A stretch of 49,100 nt of DNA, from positions 1 to 49,100 of the forward strand of contig CAMZLW010000011.1 of NCBI GenBank assembly GCA_947311785.1, in the 5' to 3' direction. Position 1 is the stretch's first letter; each line of letters opens with the position of its first letter. Source of the DNA: an uncultured Ignavibacteriales bacterium. Its GTDB lineage: Bacteria; Bacteroidota; Ignavibacteria; Ignavibacteriales; Melioribacteraceae. Of the stretch, positions 1-7,982 are shown piece after piece. The translations under genes were made by a program, and so were the position numbers. Under the pieces are notes generated by a model, which worked only from the letters and a program-made list of their open reading frames with translations, was not told the DNA's origin and searched no databases.

Positions 1-50
1 ATAAGTATTGCAAATAAAATTAGTGCAAATATTTTTATTCTATTTTTCAT
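1..50 (-). CDS. Start of an exported protein (partial, runs off the window)
   Basis: An ATG at 50-48 on the minus strand opens a frame reading MKNRIKIFALILFAILI, a typical signal-peptide start, and stays open to the window edge. A strong ribosome binding site (GGGAGG) lies about 9 bases upstream, inside the end of the preceding metalloprotease gene, whose stop is one base away. This makes it the third gene of a minus-strand operon of exported proteins. Only about 17 residues are visible, so no function can be given. Confidence 0.6.
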   Translation of the reverse strand, partial: MKNRIKIFALILFAIL

Positions 51-51
51 C

Positions 52-783
52 TTATTTGCCTCCCTTTTTTGTTGCTTGCTCTACTATTTTGGATTTGATG
101 TTTCTTCTAACCCAAAATGGAGGGCTGGAGGGGTTGTCGGGGAAACCATAGAGTGTGGCAGAATAGAGCTGCTTAAGCCCATCAGAATCATCATCATGCA
201 GCCATATTGCAGTTGTTCCTCGTAATACATTCCACATGACGGATTCAGGACTATTAAAGTTGTGGTTCAGTCCAAAAACATGTCCCACTTCATGTAAAAG
301 AACTGACTGAAGATTTACTTGAGTTTCATCGAGTGGCACACCCGGTACAAAAACATAATTGTTCTTAAATTGATCAGTATGATTCAATGCAACAATAATA
401 GGGTATTGGATATGGTTTTCATTATCTACTCCCAATACTGTTGCTCCTGCCCAGGTTGATGGATTACCAAAAAATGAATTATCCGTTGTGAACTCTACAA
501 TAACACCATCTTCGTCTTCATCTTTTCTTGAAACTCCATACTGTTCAACATTTGTCCAAACCCCAATTGCTGAATTAAGACCTTCGTTTGCACTTTCATG
601 GTCTAAATAAAACGGAATATTTACATTTTCAATAGAATAAATATTAATTGTTTCTAAAGCCCAGGCAATTTGCGGTGTAGTTGAATTTTGAAATTGACCA
701 TTAACTACTTTGTAAAAATTTGGTTGTCCATTGATATTAAAACTAATGGATAATACAAAACCAACTATATATATGTAATTCAT
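52..783 (-). CDS. Secreted metzincin (matrixin-like) zinc metalloprotease
   Basis: The protein has an N-terminal signal peptide (about residues 1-20, ending near INGQ) and a metzincin zinc site HEVGHVFGLNH. In ATG numbering H164, H168 and H174 bind zinc and E165 is the general base; the Met-turn is SVMW (M183). Metzincins are endopeptidases, so this is probably an exported or surface peptidase. A GTG at 795 could extend the protein by four residues, but the ATG at 783 is preferred because GAGG sits just upstream of it. There is no recognisable propeptide cysteine switch and no C-terminal sorting domain. It follows the 265-residue exported protein by about 15 bases, so the two are probably co-transcribed. 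Confidence 0.85.
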   Translation of the reverse strand: MNYIYIVGFVLSISFNINGQPNFYKVVNGQFQNSTTPQIAWALETINIYSIENVNIPFYLDHESANEGLNSAIGVWTNVEQYGVSRKDEDEDGVIVEFTTDNSFFGNPSTWAGATVLGVDNENHIQYPIIVALNHTDQFKNNYVFVPGVPLDETQVNLQSVLLHEVGHVFGLNHNFNSPESVMWNVLRGTTAIWLHDDDSDGLKQLYSATLYGFPDNPSSPPFWVRRNIKSKIVEQATKKGGK

Positions 784-798
784 TTTTATCCTCACGGT

Positions 799-1596
799 TT
801 ATCTAATTATATTGTCAATTATTTTATCTATTTTTTGTTTAAAATAACTCAAATGTACTCTGTTCCCTTGTTGGAAATAATTTGTTTTGTCAATAACTCG
901 CTCATCTATAATAGGGAAATACCCAGAACCACCTAAATAAGTTATAATTGAAAGATAAGTGTTTTTAGATTTGCTTTGAGTTCTATACTTTAGGTTAAAG
1001 ATATAGTTAGCTTTTTCTTTCCATGTCTCGGCAACGGTTTGCCAATCAGGACTATATCTAATCATAAGTGTATCGCCATTATCAACAAGTGAGTTTCCAA
1101 CAATCAAATCCTCAATTATTATTTGTAGTTCAACCATCCTAATCTTTAACCTTGAATTATCTGTTGCTGCATGTACATATACATGTTTTTTAATTACTTT
1201 TCCATGGAGTAATAAATCTGTGCTTAGTAAATTGTATTCACTGGGTAGTAATTTTTCTTTCAACATATCAAATATATTCTTTTCTACTATTGACTTTTTT
1301 TCTTTAAAAAGAGTTAAATATGCTTGTTTATTCATATCACACTTTTTTCTTAACCACTTTTCTTCATTTATAAACATTCTTTGAATTAGTGCTGGGTTTT
1401 GGCGGTAAGCAAGATAAACCATTTTTTTTGCTTCACTCAAATCAATTTCATTAGCTCTACCTTTTGCAACATATTCATCTTTTATTTTTTGTAGATACTT
1501 TGCATATTCTTTTGCAGTAACTGTTTCTATTTTTTGTGCATAATTGCTACTTAATAGCAAAGCAAACACAAAAAATATAACTATATATTTTTTCAT
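799..1596 (-). CDS. Exported protein of unknown function
   Basis: 265 residues with a clear signal peptide (MKKYIVIFFVFALLLSSNYA, cleavage before QK). The mature part is charged and mostly helical in its first half (about residues 25-120), followed by a segment with alternating hydrophobic residues (about 130-230) that may form a beta domain. I recognise no family. A good AGGAG ribosome binding site precedes the ATG. It is the first gene of the operon that continues with the metzincin protease and the partial gene at the window edge. It could be a partner or inhibitor of the protease, but only position suggests this. Confidence 0.75.
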   Translation of the reverse strand: MKKYIVIFFVFALLLSSNYAQKIETVTAKEYAKYLQKIKDEYVAKGRANEIDLSEAKKMVYLAYRQNPALIQRMFINEEKWLRKKCDMNKQAYLTLFKEKKSIVEKNIFDMLKEKLLPSEYNLLSTDLLLHGKVIKKHVYVHAATDNSRLKIRMVELQIIIEDLIVGNSLVDNGDTLMIRYSPDWQTVAETWKEKANYIFNLKYRTQSKSKNTYLSIITYLGGSGYFPIIDERVIDKTNYFQQGNRVHLSYFKQKIDKIIDNIIR

Positions 1597-2084
1597 TTTA
1601 TCTCCTTTAAAAATTCATTATAATTTTATTTAGTAATAATACTTTAATTCACACAAACCCAACAAAATACCTATGCTGAGTTACCTTAAAGTGTTCTTCT
1701 TTTCTGTGGTAAAATTTATAAGTTTTGCAAAAATCTTGCAAATTAATAAAACCATTATAAAACTTAGTTTGTATATAAAAATTGAGAGCAAAATATTCTT
1801 TTATGCAGTAAAAAATGGGGGGGGACAAATAGTGTGCCAAGAGAGTTATGTAAAATGTAAAACGGCAAATACAAAAAAGAGATAGCACTTTTTATAGCTG
1901 AAATGCTTTTTTTAGAATTGAAGAATATGTGCCATTTTGAGAAAACCACTCTAACCTCTTGTTTTTGTAGTTAGAACTTAAACAAATAAAATTTTAGATG
2001 CAAATAGTTTACAATTATTTAATATTTAAGTTAATATTAACGCATTAGTGAGGGTGATTTTTGGGTGTTGAATAAAATAATTAG

Positions 2085-2292
2085 GAATAGCTATTGTAGA
2101 GCTATAGCAGTGCTATTTTTCAAATTTTCTAAACTTGAAAATATTCTAAAATAATTGTAGATTTAATCCTTAAATTTATGAGAATAATGAATAAACATAT
2201 AGCGAGGCTTTTACGTTCTGCACGTCAGATAAAAAGCCTAAAATAAGATTAACAAAAATGCACCTCTAAAAAATTAGTGGTGCATTTTTTTT
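2085..2292 (+). ncRNA. Possible small RNA ending in a terminator
   Basis: The strong plus-strand terminator at 2254-2292 has no coding gene upstream on that strand. The 170 bases before it contain local hairpins, including ATAGCA/TGCTAT near 2105, TTTTCA/TGAAAA near 2120-2145 and AGGCTTTTA/TAAAAAGCCT at 2205-2239. This is what an unannotated structured transcript would look like. The 5' end is not defined, and I see none of the hallmark sequences of tmRNA, SRP RNA or RNase P RNA. The call is inference only. Confidence 0.25.
2254..2292 (+). terminator. Strong rho-independent terminator just before the DUF34 gene
   Basis: Perfect 11-base stem AAAAATGCACC (2254-2264) with GGTGCATTTTT (2279-2289), a 14-base loop and a run of eight U. 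The U-run ends only 8 bases before the ATG at 2301. It either ends an unseen upstream transcript or acts as an attenuator for the downstream gene. Confidence 0.7.
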
Positions 2293-2300
2293 GGATTTTG

Positions 2301-3416
2301 ATGTATATAAATGAAGTAATAAAATTTATAGAAGAGTGGGCTCCTAAAGGGGTTGCTTGGAAGGGAGACAACATCGGCTTGCAAGTTGGCGACCCTAAGA
2401 ACAAGGTTGCCAATATTTTGTTAGCTTTGGATTTTAACGAGAAAGTTTTACGAGAGGCAATTAGAAAAAAATCCAATTTTATAATTACACACCACCCTTT
2501 CATTTTTAATCCTATTACAAACCTAAATTTTAATACCAACACTAAAGCCAAGCTAATTAAAGAACTTATCCAAAATGATATTACGCTATACTCTGCCCAT
2601 ACAAATTTAGATTATACAAAAGATGGAGTTAGTTTCGAGTTGGCAAAAAGAATTGGATTACAAAACATCCAGTTTTTGGAGGCACAAGAAAGTAACCAAT
2701 ATAAGTTAGTTGTTTATGTTCCCGCAAAAAACAGCCAACAAGTTTCGGATGCAATTTTTAATGCTGGGGGTGGTGTTATTGGTGAATATTCAAAATGTAG
2801 TGTTAAAAATAAGGTTGAAGGAACATTTGAAGGTTCTGCCCTGTCTAACCCAACAATTGGAAAACCAAATAATTTTGAAACCGTAAATGAAATTAGATTA
2901 GAAGTGTTAGTAAATTCTTGGAAATTAAATTCGATAATAGATGCAATGAAATTAGTGCATCCATACGAAGAACCTGCATACGACATATTTATGTTGAAGA
3001 ATAAAAACCTAAATTTTGGTGCTGGTGCAATTGGCGAGTTACCTAAAAGTATTAGTGCAAAAGCATTTCTTTCCTACGTAAAAACATTACTTAAAGCTGA
3101 TGGCTTAAAATATACCTCAGGTAAAAATTCAAAAATAAAAAGAGTTGCAGTTTGCGGTGGTACTTGCTCCGATAAAATGAATATTGCAATTGCATCTAAT
3201 GCTGATGCTTTTATTACAGCAGATGTAAAATATCATACATTCCAAGATGCCGAAAACAAAATTATGCTTATAGATGCTGGGCATTACGAAACAGAAGTAC
3301 CTGTGTTAAATCCGTTAAAGCAAAGATTAGATAAATTTATTAAAAATAAAAAGTTAGCACATAAAGTTTTTAAATATAGTGGTTCAACAAACCCAATAAA
3401 GTTTTATAATAACTAA
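2301..3416 (+). CDS. DUF34/Nif3-family dinuclear-metal protein (YqfO type)
   Basis: About 371 residues of the Nif3/DUF34 (GTP cyclohydrolase I type 2-like) family, which forms toroidal hexamers with a two-metal site. Visible motifs are IITHHPFIF, LYSAHTNLD and, near the C terminus, DAGHYETE, which supply the His, Asp and Glu metal ligands. The middle part (about residues 130-230, with HPYEEPAYD) is the PII-like insert of the longer YqfO form. The start is ATG 2301 because family members begin right before the IEEWAP motif; GTG 2277 would start inside the terminator hairpin. The molecular function is unsettled. It is followed after 10 bases by the zinc-ribbon gene, a pairing seen in many genomes. 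Confidence 0.9.
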   Translation: MYINEVIKFIEEWAPKGVAWKGDNIGLQVGDPKNKVANILLALDFNEKVLREAIRKKSNFIITHHPFIFNPITNLNFNTNTKAKLIKELIQNDITLYSAHTNLDYTKDGVSFELAKRIGLQNIQFLEAQESNQYKLVVYVPAKNSQQVSDAIFNAGGGVIGEYSKCSVKNKVEGTFEGSALSNPTIGKPNNFETVNEIRLEVLVNSWKLNSIIDAMKLVHPYEEPAYDIFMLKNKNLNFGAGAIGELPKSISAKAFLSYVKTLLKADGLKYTSGKNSKIKRVAVCGGTCSDKMNIAIASNADAFITADVKYHTFQDAENKIMLIDAGHYETEVPVLNPLKQRLDKFIKNKKLAHKVFKYSGSTNPIKFYNN

Positions 3417-3426
3417 GGAGTAATAA

Positions 3427-4167
3427 ATGATTAACAAATTAGCAACACTATACTCGCTTCAACTTATTGATGACGAATTAGATGTACTAGAAGAACTACG
3501 TGGGGATCTTCCTTTAAGGGTAAATGGCTTGAATGCAAAAATTAAAGAAATTCAAGACAAGATTGATGAAAAAAACAATAAAAAATCAGAATCATTAGAA
3601 AAAAGAAAAAATAATGATGAAGAGATTGCAAGATTAAAATCGAGCCTTAAAAAGTTTAAAGCTCAGTTGTACAAAGTAAGAAATAACAAAGAATACGATG
3701 CTTTAACAAAAGAAATTGACCATTCTGAAACTGAAATTGAAAGACTTGAAACAGAAAATATGTCAATGGAATTAAGTAACGAAAAAATTAAATTTGAAAT
3801 TGAAGAACTAACTCCAGGTGTTGACGAGCTTAATAAAGACTTAGCCGAAAACGAAGTTGAGCTTAAAAAAATTATTAAAGCTAACGAAATTGAAGAGAAG
3901 AAACTTAGAGATAAAAGAGAAAAGATAGCGGTTGAAGTTAAAAAGCCAGACTACAAAGTTTATATGCGAATTAGAAAAGCGTTAAAAGGTAAAGCTATTG
4001 TTACCATTAATCGTTCTGCTTGTAGTGGATGCCACAATATAGTTCCATCGCAAAGGCAAATTGAGTTGCGGCAAAATAGACGCTTATTCACTTGTGAATC
4101 TTGTGGACGCATTCTAGTTTCTGCAGAAGTTGCCGAAGAAGCAACAAAAAATTTAGGTAAGTCCTAA
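3427..4167 (+). CDS. Coiled-coil protein with C-terminal C4 zinc ribbon (CdsZ/DUF164 type)
   Basis: 246 residues. About residues 20-175 are a long, highly charged coiled coil rich in E, K and N. The C terminus is a zinc ribbon with C199-x2-C202 and C223-x2-C226. The architecture matches the COG1579 family (chlamydial CT398/CdsZ and relatives), proposed to bind nucleic acid or act as an adaptor. An AAGGAG ribosome binding site precedes the start, and the gene lies 10 bases after the DUF34 gene, so the two form one operon ended by the hairpin at 4176-4206. Confidence 0.85.
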   Translation: MINKLATLYSLQLIDDELDVLEELRGDLPLRVNGLNAKIKEIQDKIDEKNNKKSESLEKRKNNDEEIARLKSSLKKFKAQLYKVRNNKEYDALTKEIDHSETEIERLETENMSMELSNEKIKFEIEELTPGVDELNKDLAENEVELKKIIKANEIEEKKLRDKREKIAVEVKKPDYKVYMRIRKALKGKAIVTINRSACSGCHNIVPSQRQIELRQNRRLFTCESCGRILVSAEVAEEATKNLGKS

Positions 4168-4175
4168 CCAAATTA

Positions 4176-4206
4176 AATAAAGGCATCTCTTGTGGATGCC
4201 TTTATT
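4176..4206 (+). terminator. Terminator after the DUF34/zinc-ribbon operon
   Basis: Perfect 12-base stem AATAAAGGCATC (4176-4187) with GATGCCTTTATT (4195-4206) and a 7-base loop. The U-rich part is inside the stem rather than after it, so it may work in both directions. Confidence 0.75.
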
Positions 4207-4219
4207 ATACTGAGGGAAT

Positions 4220-4517
4220 ATGAAAAAATTGTATTTAAATTATTTGCTAAGATTATTTTTATTTGTTGCATCAATGGTCTATTTCTTTTTTAATAATTCT
4301 GATGAAAATAGTGTTTTGCCTTTTGCTCTTCTTTTATCTGTAGGTTTAATAGGGCTTTATTTATTGTTTGAAATTGATAGGAAGCGAACAGAAGAGCTTA
4401 CTTCTACAAAGCAATGTTTCAGAAGATTCAAATAAATATTTTGATGTTTTAAAAAAGGGAGATGCTTTGGCAATAATTGCACAAAAGCATCCATTTCTTA
4501 CAGACTTAAAAATGTAA
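4220..4517 (+). pseudogene. Frameshifted small membrane protein
   Basis: The frame starting at ATG 4220 encodes two membrane segments (about residues 5-25 and 33-52) and then stops at 4435 after a tail that looks non-coding. From about 4353 another frame, shifted by one base, is open and reads as plausible protein (…SNVSEDSNKYFDVLKKGD…HPFLTDLKM) to TAA at 4515-4517. Joined through a +1 shift near 4380-4395 they give one protein of about 98 residues. The break may be a real mutation, an assembly error or programmed frameshifting. I recognise no family. The permease-like frame follows directly. Confidence 0.45.
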
Positions 4518-4529
4518 CTCGGAGTTTTT

Positions 4530-4964
4530 CTGCCACAGTTAGAAAATAAAAATAAAATTACCGAAGTATCAAACTACTTTTTTAGTCGTCTTTGGAGAAC
4601 TCTTATCCTTGTTGGTGCTGGGCTATTTTTTGCATTAACTCTTGGAAGTTTTCTTGATGTGGATATTGTTTCAAGTTTGCAAAATAGCATCTATCTTCCG
4701 TTACAAATTTTTTATGCAGAGGTTGCTGGCTTCCTCTCTCCTGGTCCTCGCTACATACTTTATCCAATATTAGCAACACTTAAAGAGCTTGGAGTTAGCA
4801 CAGGAGTTATTATAGCCTTAATTTCTGGGCATGTTTTAATTGAGCCATCTACATTTTTTGTAGAATCTGGTTTTTTCGGTTTTCGCTTTCCACTTAAAAG
4901 ATTTATTGTTGCCTTCGTAATAACATTCCTTGCTGGATATGTTACAACATTTATTATTAACTAA
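4530..4964 (+). CDS. Permease-like membrane protein, first half (start unclear)
   Basis: The frame is open from 4518 to 4964 and encodes several membrane segments, with the hallmark stretch SPGPRYILYPILATLKELG and then SGHVLIEPS. This resembles one half of duplicated permeases of the YraQ/DUF318 (COG0701) kind, with membrane helices flanking a Pro-Gly loop. No ATG is available. CTG 4530 is used here because CGGAG lies just upstream and the first helix (LWRTLILVGAGLFFALTLG) is coding; GTG 4659 would cut that helix off. It is followed after 7 bases by a homologous second half. The substrate is unknown, and the family call rests on pattern similarity only. Confidence 0.5.
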   Translation: MPQLENKNKITEVSNYFFSRLWRTLILVGAGLFFALTLGSFLDVDIVSSLQNSIYLPLQIFYAEVAGFLSPGPRYILYPILATLKELGVSTGVIIALISGHVLIEPSTFFVESGFFGFRFPLKRFIVAFVITFLAGYVTTFIIN

Positions 4965-4971
4965 TTGCAAA

Positions 4972-5502
4972 ATGATAAAAAACAAAATAAAAAATATTCC
5001 AGCAGAATTTAGAGTGAGCATTATATTAGTGCTACTTTCATTTTTGCTATTATTTGTTTTTGATAAAAATGTTTTGAAATTACTTTCTAATAATTTAGAT
5101 ATGATAATTAAAATATTATATCTAACTAGCTTTGCAGTAGTAATATCAACAACTATTCATTTTCTCGTTCCATCCGATTTTGTAAAAGATAAGCTAAAGG
5201 ATAACAAACTAGTTTACCTTTTCTATGCAACAGTTTTTGGAATTCTTACTCCTGGCCCTGTCTATGCAATTTATCCAATTTTATTAGTGATGAAAAAGAA
5301 AGGAATTCAAAATCCTATTCTAGTGGCATACATTACTGGACAAACTATTGTAGGACCAGCAAGGATTCCCTTTGAAGTTGGTCTATTTGGCTTGGAATTT
5401 TTTCTATATAGAATTGCATTAGCCCTTGTTATGGGACCGCTTGCTGGAGTAATGTATATTTTGCTTTCTAAAGTTATTCCAGATGAAGAGTTGGAAGTAT
5501 AG
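4972..5502 (+). CDS. Permease-like membrane protein, second half
   Basis: 176 residues with about five membrane segments. The central motif LTPGPVYAIYPILLVMKKKG followed by TGQTIVGPARIPFEVGLFG matches the Pro-Gly loop of the preceding gene, so the two genes are tandem homologous halves. In COG0701-type permeases such halves are usually fused in one chain of about 300 residues; here they are separate. ATG 4972 is used, 7 bases after the previous stop; an upstream TTG would overlap that gene. The ribosome binding site is weak, so translational coupling is likely. It may form a heterodimer with the first half. Substrate unknown. Confidence 0.6.
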   Translation: MIKNKIKNIPAEFRVSIILVLLSFLLLFVFDKNVLKLLSNNLDMIIKILYLTSFAVVISTTIHFLVPSDFVKDKLKDNKLVYLFYATVFGILTPGPVYAIYPILLVMKKKGIQNPILVAYITGQTIVGPARIPFEVGLFGLEFFLYRIALALVMGPLAGVMYILLSKVIPDEELEV

Positions 5503-5510
5503 TACTAAAT

Positions 5511-5978
5511 ATGAATTATAACACAAATTTAGAAAAACACTTTACTGCATCTGCATTAATCAAGAATAATGAGAATAAGGTTCTTTTAGTCTTTCATAGA
5601 AAACTTGGTGTATGGCTTTATCCTGGAGGGCATATCGATAATAATGAAACTCCTGATGAAGCAGTAATTCGTGAAGTTAAAGAAGAGACTGGATTAGATG
5701 TTGAAATAGTAGGTGATATTGAAATAAGTTTAAATGACAAAGAGGCTGATGTTTCTGCATTACACAAACCTTATGTGATTTTGTGCGAGCGTATTAGTGG
5801 TAAAAAAGAGCATTACCATATTGACATGATATATACTTGTAAAATTATTAGTGAGCAAAAACTCAAGTTTAATAAAAGTGAATCAAAGGGGATAGGATTT
5901 TTTGGAATTAATGATATTGAGGCCATACCGTTGTTCCCAAATTTTGGAAATCTTTTAAGTAAATTCATAAATGAATGA
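5511..5978 (+). CDS. Nudix hydrolase
   Basis: 155 residues with a complete Nudix box, GGHIDNNETPDEAVIREVKE followed by ETGLDV, giving the G-x5-E-x7-REUxEExGU pattern at about residues 40-65. Nudix enzymes cleave nucleoside diphosphates linked to another group, with Mg2+ bound by the REVKEE glutamates. Strand-helix-strand elements flank the box as expected. The specific substrate cannot be told. The gene starts 8 bases after the permease-half gene, so it is likely in the same transcript, and is followed by the toxin/antitoxin pair. Confidence 0.88.
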   Translation: MNYNTNLEKHFTASALIKNNENKVLLVFHRKLGVWLYPGGHIDNNETPDEAVIREVKEETGLDVEIVGDIEISLNDKEADVSALHKPYVILCERISGKKEHYHIDMIYTCKIISEQKLKFNKSESKGIGFFGINDIEAIPLFPNFGNLLSKFINE

Positions 5979-5980
5979 CG

Positions 5981-6009
5981 TTGACAATGTATGCACATTG
6001 TCTTACATT
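5981..6009 (+). promoter_or_regulatory. Promoter-like sequence with palindromic operator for the toxin/antitoxin pair
   Basis: TTGACA at 5981-5986 and TACATT at 6004-6009 are separated by 17 bases, like a sigma70-type promoter. Within it lies a palindrome, GACAATGT (5983-5990) and ACATTGTC (5995-6002) around ATGC. The RHH antitoxin encoded downstream is the natural candidate to bind it and repress its own operon. This is inferred from position and symmetry. Confidence 0.5.
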
Positions 6010-6014
6010 TAAAT

Positions 6015-6296
6015 GTGAAAACTTTTAGATGGAATACTGAAAAAAATGAACTACTTGAAAAGAACAGAGGAATTACATTTGAAGAAATTGTTCAAAAGAT
6101 ATCTTCTGGTTCTAAAGTTATTGAAACAGACCATCCAAATAAAAGAAAGTACCCAAACCAAAAAATTATGATTGTTGATGTAGATGGATACGCCTATTTG
6201 GTTCCATTCGTAATGGATAAGGATGAATATTTTCTTAAAACTATTATCCCAAGTAGAAAAGCAACAAAGAAATACCTTGGAGGAAAAGATGTCTAA
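6015..6296 (+). CDS. BrnT-like type II toxin
   Basis: About 93 residues from GTG 6015. The start VKTFRWNTEKNELLEKNRGI and the following FEEIVQKI match the BrnT/DUF497 pattern (F-x-W-x-x-x-K-x…HGIxFEE), and it ends with the typical IIPSRKATKKYL. BrnT toxins have a RelE-like fold and act as ribonucleases. ATG 5991 is an alternative start, but it lies inside the palindrome and would add eight residues not expected for the family. It overlaps the antitoxin start by 8 bases, so translation is coupled. Toxin-first order is typical of BrnTA. Active-site residues cannot be assigned with certainty by eye. Confidence 0.75.
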   Translation: MKTFRWNTEKNELLEKNRGITFEEIVQKISSGSKVIETDHPNKRKYPNQKIMIVDVDGYAYLVPFVMDKDEYFLKTIIPSRKATKKYLGGKDV

Positions 6297-6567
6297 AAAT
6301 AAAAAAAATATAATTCTAGATGATTTTGAAAATGAGATACTAGAAACATTTGAAAATGGAAAACTTAAACCATCAAAATCACAAACTGATTTTCAGACTA
6401 TTGCACAGAATACTATGAAGAAAAACAGAAAAATTAATATTAGAATATCAGAAAATGATTTATCTGCTTTGCAAAGAAGAGCTGCACGGGAGGGTATTCC
6501 TTACCAAACCCTTATTGGTAGTGTGCTTCACAAATATGCTAGTGGATTTATGCAAGAAGTAGTCTAA
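6289..6567 (+). CDS. RHH (CopG/BrnA-like) antitoxin
   Basis: 92 residues. The C-terminal part KINIRISENDLSALQRRAAR followed by EGIPYQTLIGSVLHKYASG is a ribbon-helix-helix DNA-binding domain of the kind found in COG5304/BrnA antitoxins. The N-terminal half is charged and flexible and would wrap the toxin. A very strong ribosome binding site (GGAGG, 6279-6283) precedes ATG 6289, inside the end of the toxin gene; this would favour antitoxin over toxin synthesis. It probably binds the palindrome at 5983-6002. Its stop overlaps the end of radA, which is read in the opposite direction, by 4 bases. Confidence 0.8.
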   Translation: MSKNKKNIILDDFENEILETFENGKLKPSKSQTDFQTIAQNTMKKNRKINIRISENDLSALQRRAAREGIPYQTLIGSVLHKYASGFMQEVV

Positions 6568-7910
6568 CCCATAATTTCTACAAGTGCGTCAAAAACATTT
6601 TTTACTGGAATAACATTTATGGAGTATTTCCCTTTTACAGTTTTGTAATTTGTTTTAGGAATTAGAATTGATGTGAGTCCTAACTTTTCTGCCTCTTGAA
6701 TTCGTTTTTCTATTTGGCTAACTCCACGAATTTCTCCACCAAGCCCTACTTCACCAATTGCAGCAAAGCCTTCGTTGGGTTGCTTATCTTTAAAACTTGA
6801 AGCAATCGAACAGCAGACAGCCAAATCAGCAGCGGGTTCCATTATCTTTAATCCACCTGCAATATTTAAAAATACATTTGCTGAGGATAAACGCAACTTA
6901 ACTCGTTTTTCTAAAACAGCAAGCAGAATTGATAGGCGTTTGTAATCAAATCCCGTAGCCACACGTTGTGGGTTTCCATAATTGGATGGAGTAACAAGGG
7001 CTTGCACTTCCAATAATACTGGACGACTACCCTCAATTGTTGCTGTAATTACAGACCCAGTTGTGTCGTTTGAGTGTTCGCTTAAAAATATTTCACTTGG
7101 ATTTTTTACTTCGCTCAAGCCATCATCGTGCATTTCAAAAATGCCAATTTCGTTAGTTCCACCAAAACGATTTTTAAGGGAACGCAAAATTCTGTAATTA
7201 TGATTCCGTTCGCCTTCGAACTGCAAAACTGTATCAACCATGTGTTCTAGTATTTTTGGCCCAGCAATGTAGCCTTCCTTTGTTATGTGTCCGATAAGCA
7301 CGGCAACAAAATTTTTACTTTTTGCAAGTTGAATAATGTGGTTTGCCGATTCACGAATTTGCGTTACGGTACCTGGAGCGTTATCTAATTCTGCACGTTG
7401 CATTGTTTGAATTGAATCAATCATTACAACATCAGGATTAATTTTATCAATTGCAGATTGAATTAACTCCATCTCAGTAACGGCTAGAACATAAAAATTG
7501 CTGGTGTTAAGTTTTAATCGTTTTGCTCGTAAATTTAATTGGGTTGTCGATTCTTCACCACTGACATAAAGCACCGTTCCCTTTATTGACGAGGCTGCTT
7601 GCATAACTAAAGTCGATTTGCCAATTCCAGGGTCGCCACCAATAAGCACAACCGAGCCTTGCATAAATCCGTTGCCAAGCACTCTATCAAATTCTGAAAT
7701 ATTTGTCTTAATTCTTTTCTCTTCTGTCTCAATAATCTCATCAAGTTTTACAACATTAAAAGTTGTTGATGAAACGAATGCTTGTTTTTTATTATCAACA
7801 AGTTCTTCCGAAAAAGTATTCCACTCATCACACTCTGGGCATTTGCCAAGCCACTTAAGAGTTTCGTAACCACAGCTTGAACAAACATATTTAACTTTTA
7901 ATTTTGACAT
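6564..7910 (-). CDS. radA: DNA repair protein RadA
   Basis: 448 residues, the usual length. An N-terminal zinc finger (C10, C13, C24, C27), a RecA-like ATPase with Walker A GDPGIGKST (K99), the RadA-specific motif KNRFGGTNE and a C-terminal Lon-like domain (…GGLKIMEPAADLAV…) are all present. RadA is a branch-migration helicase that processes recombination intermediates. The start has an AGGAT ribosome binding site. It appears to be transcribed alone from the gap at 7911-8117. Confidence 0.97.
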   Translation of the reverse strand: MSKLKVKYVCSSCGYETLKWLGKCPECDEWNTFSEELVDNKKQAFVSSTTFNVVKLDEIIETEEKRIKTNISEFDRVLGNGFMQGSVVLIGGDPGIGKSTLVMQAASSIKGTVLYVSGEESTTQLNLRAKRLKLNTSNFYVLAVTEMELIQSAIDKINPDVVMIDSIQTMQRAELDNAPGTVTQIRESANHIIQLAKSKNFVAVLIGHITKEGYIAGPKILEHMVDTVLQFEGERNHNYRILRSLKNRFGGTNEIGIFEMHDDGLSEVKNPSEIFLSEHSNDTTGSVITATIEGSRPVLLEVQALVTPSNYGNPQRVATGFDYKRLSILLAVLEKRVKLRLSSANVFLNIAGGLKIMEPAADLAVCCSIASSFKDKQPNEGFAAIGEVGLGGEIRGVSQIEKRIQEAEKLGLTSILIPKTNYKTVKGKYSINVIPVKNVFDALVEIMG

Positions 7911-7982
7911 TTATTATATCCTGCTAAAAATTGAATTTAATATTTAAAAATAAATTGGTTGAATTAGTTCTAATAATATTTT

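Larger units (their letters stand above)
1597..2300. other. Gene-free stretch of about 700 bases
   Basis: Very AT-rich DNA. I see no convincing gene on either strand; short open frames in 1649-1949 have low-complexity composition and no ribosome binding sites. It holds a run of eight G at about 1817-1824, several small hairpins (for example near 2088-2130), a hairpin at 2205-2239 and a strong rho-independent terminator at 2254-2292. The minus-strand operon promoter for the exported proteins should lie near 1597-1750. Confidence 0.6.

Noticed and set aside
1649-1949. Three short open frames on both strands in the large gap
   Set aside because: Low-complexity, F/K/I-rich translations that shadow one another, no ribosome binding sites and a G run inside; likely chance frames in AT-rich DNA.
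6223-6288. Longer antitoxin start 22 codons upstream
   Set aside because: It would lie in the toxin gene with no ribosome binding site; ATG 6289 has a near-perfect GGAGG.
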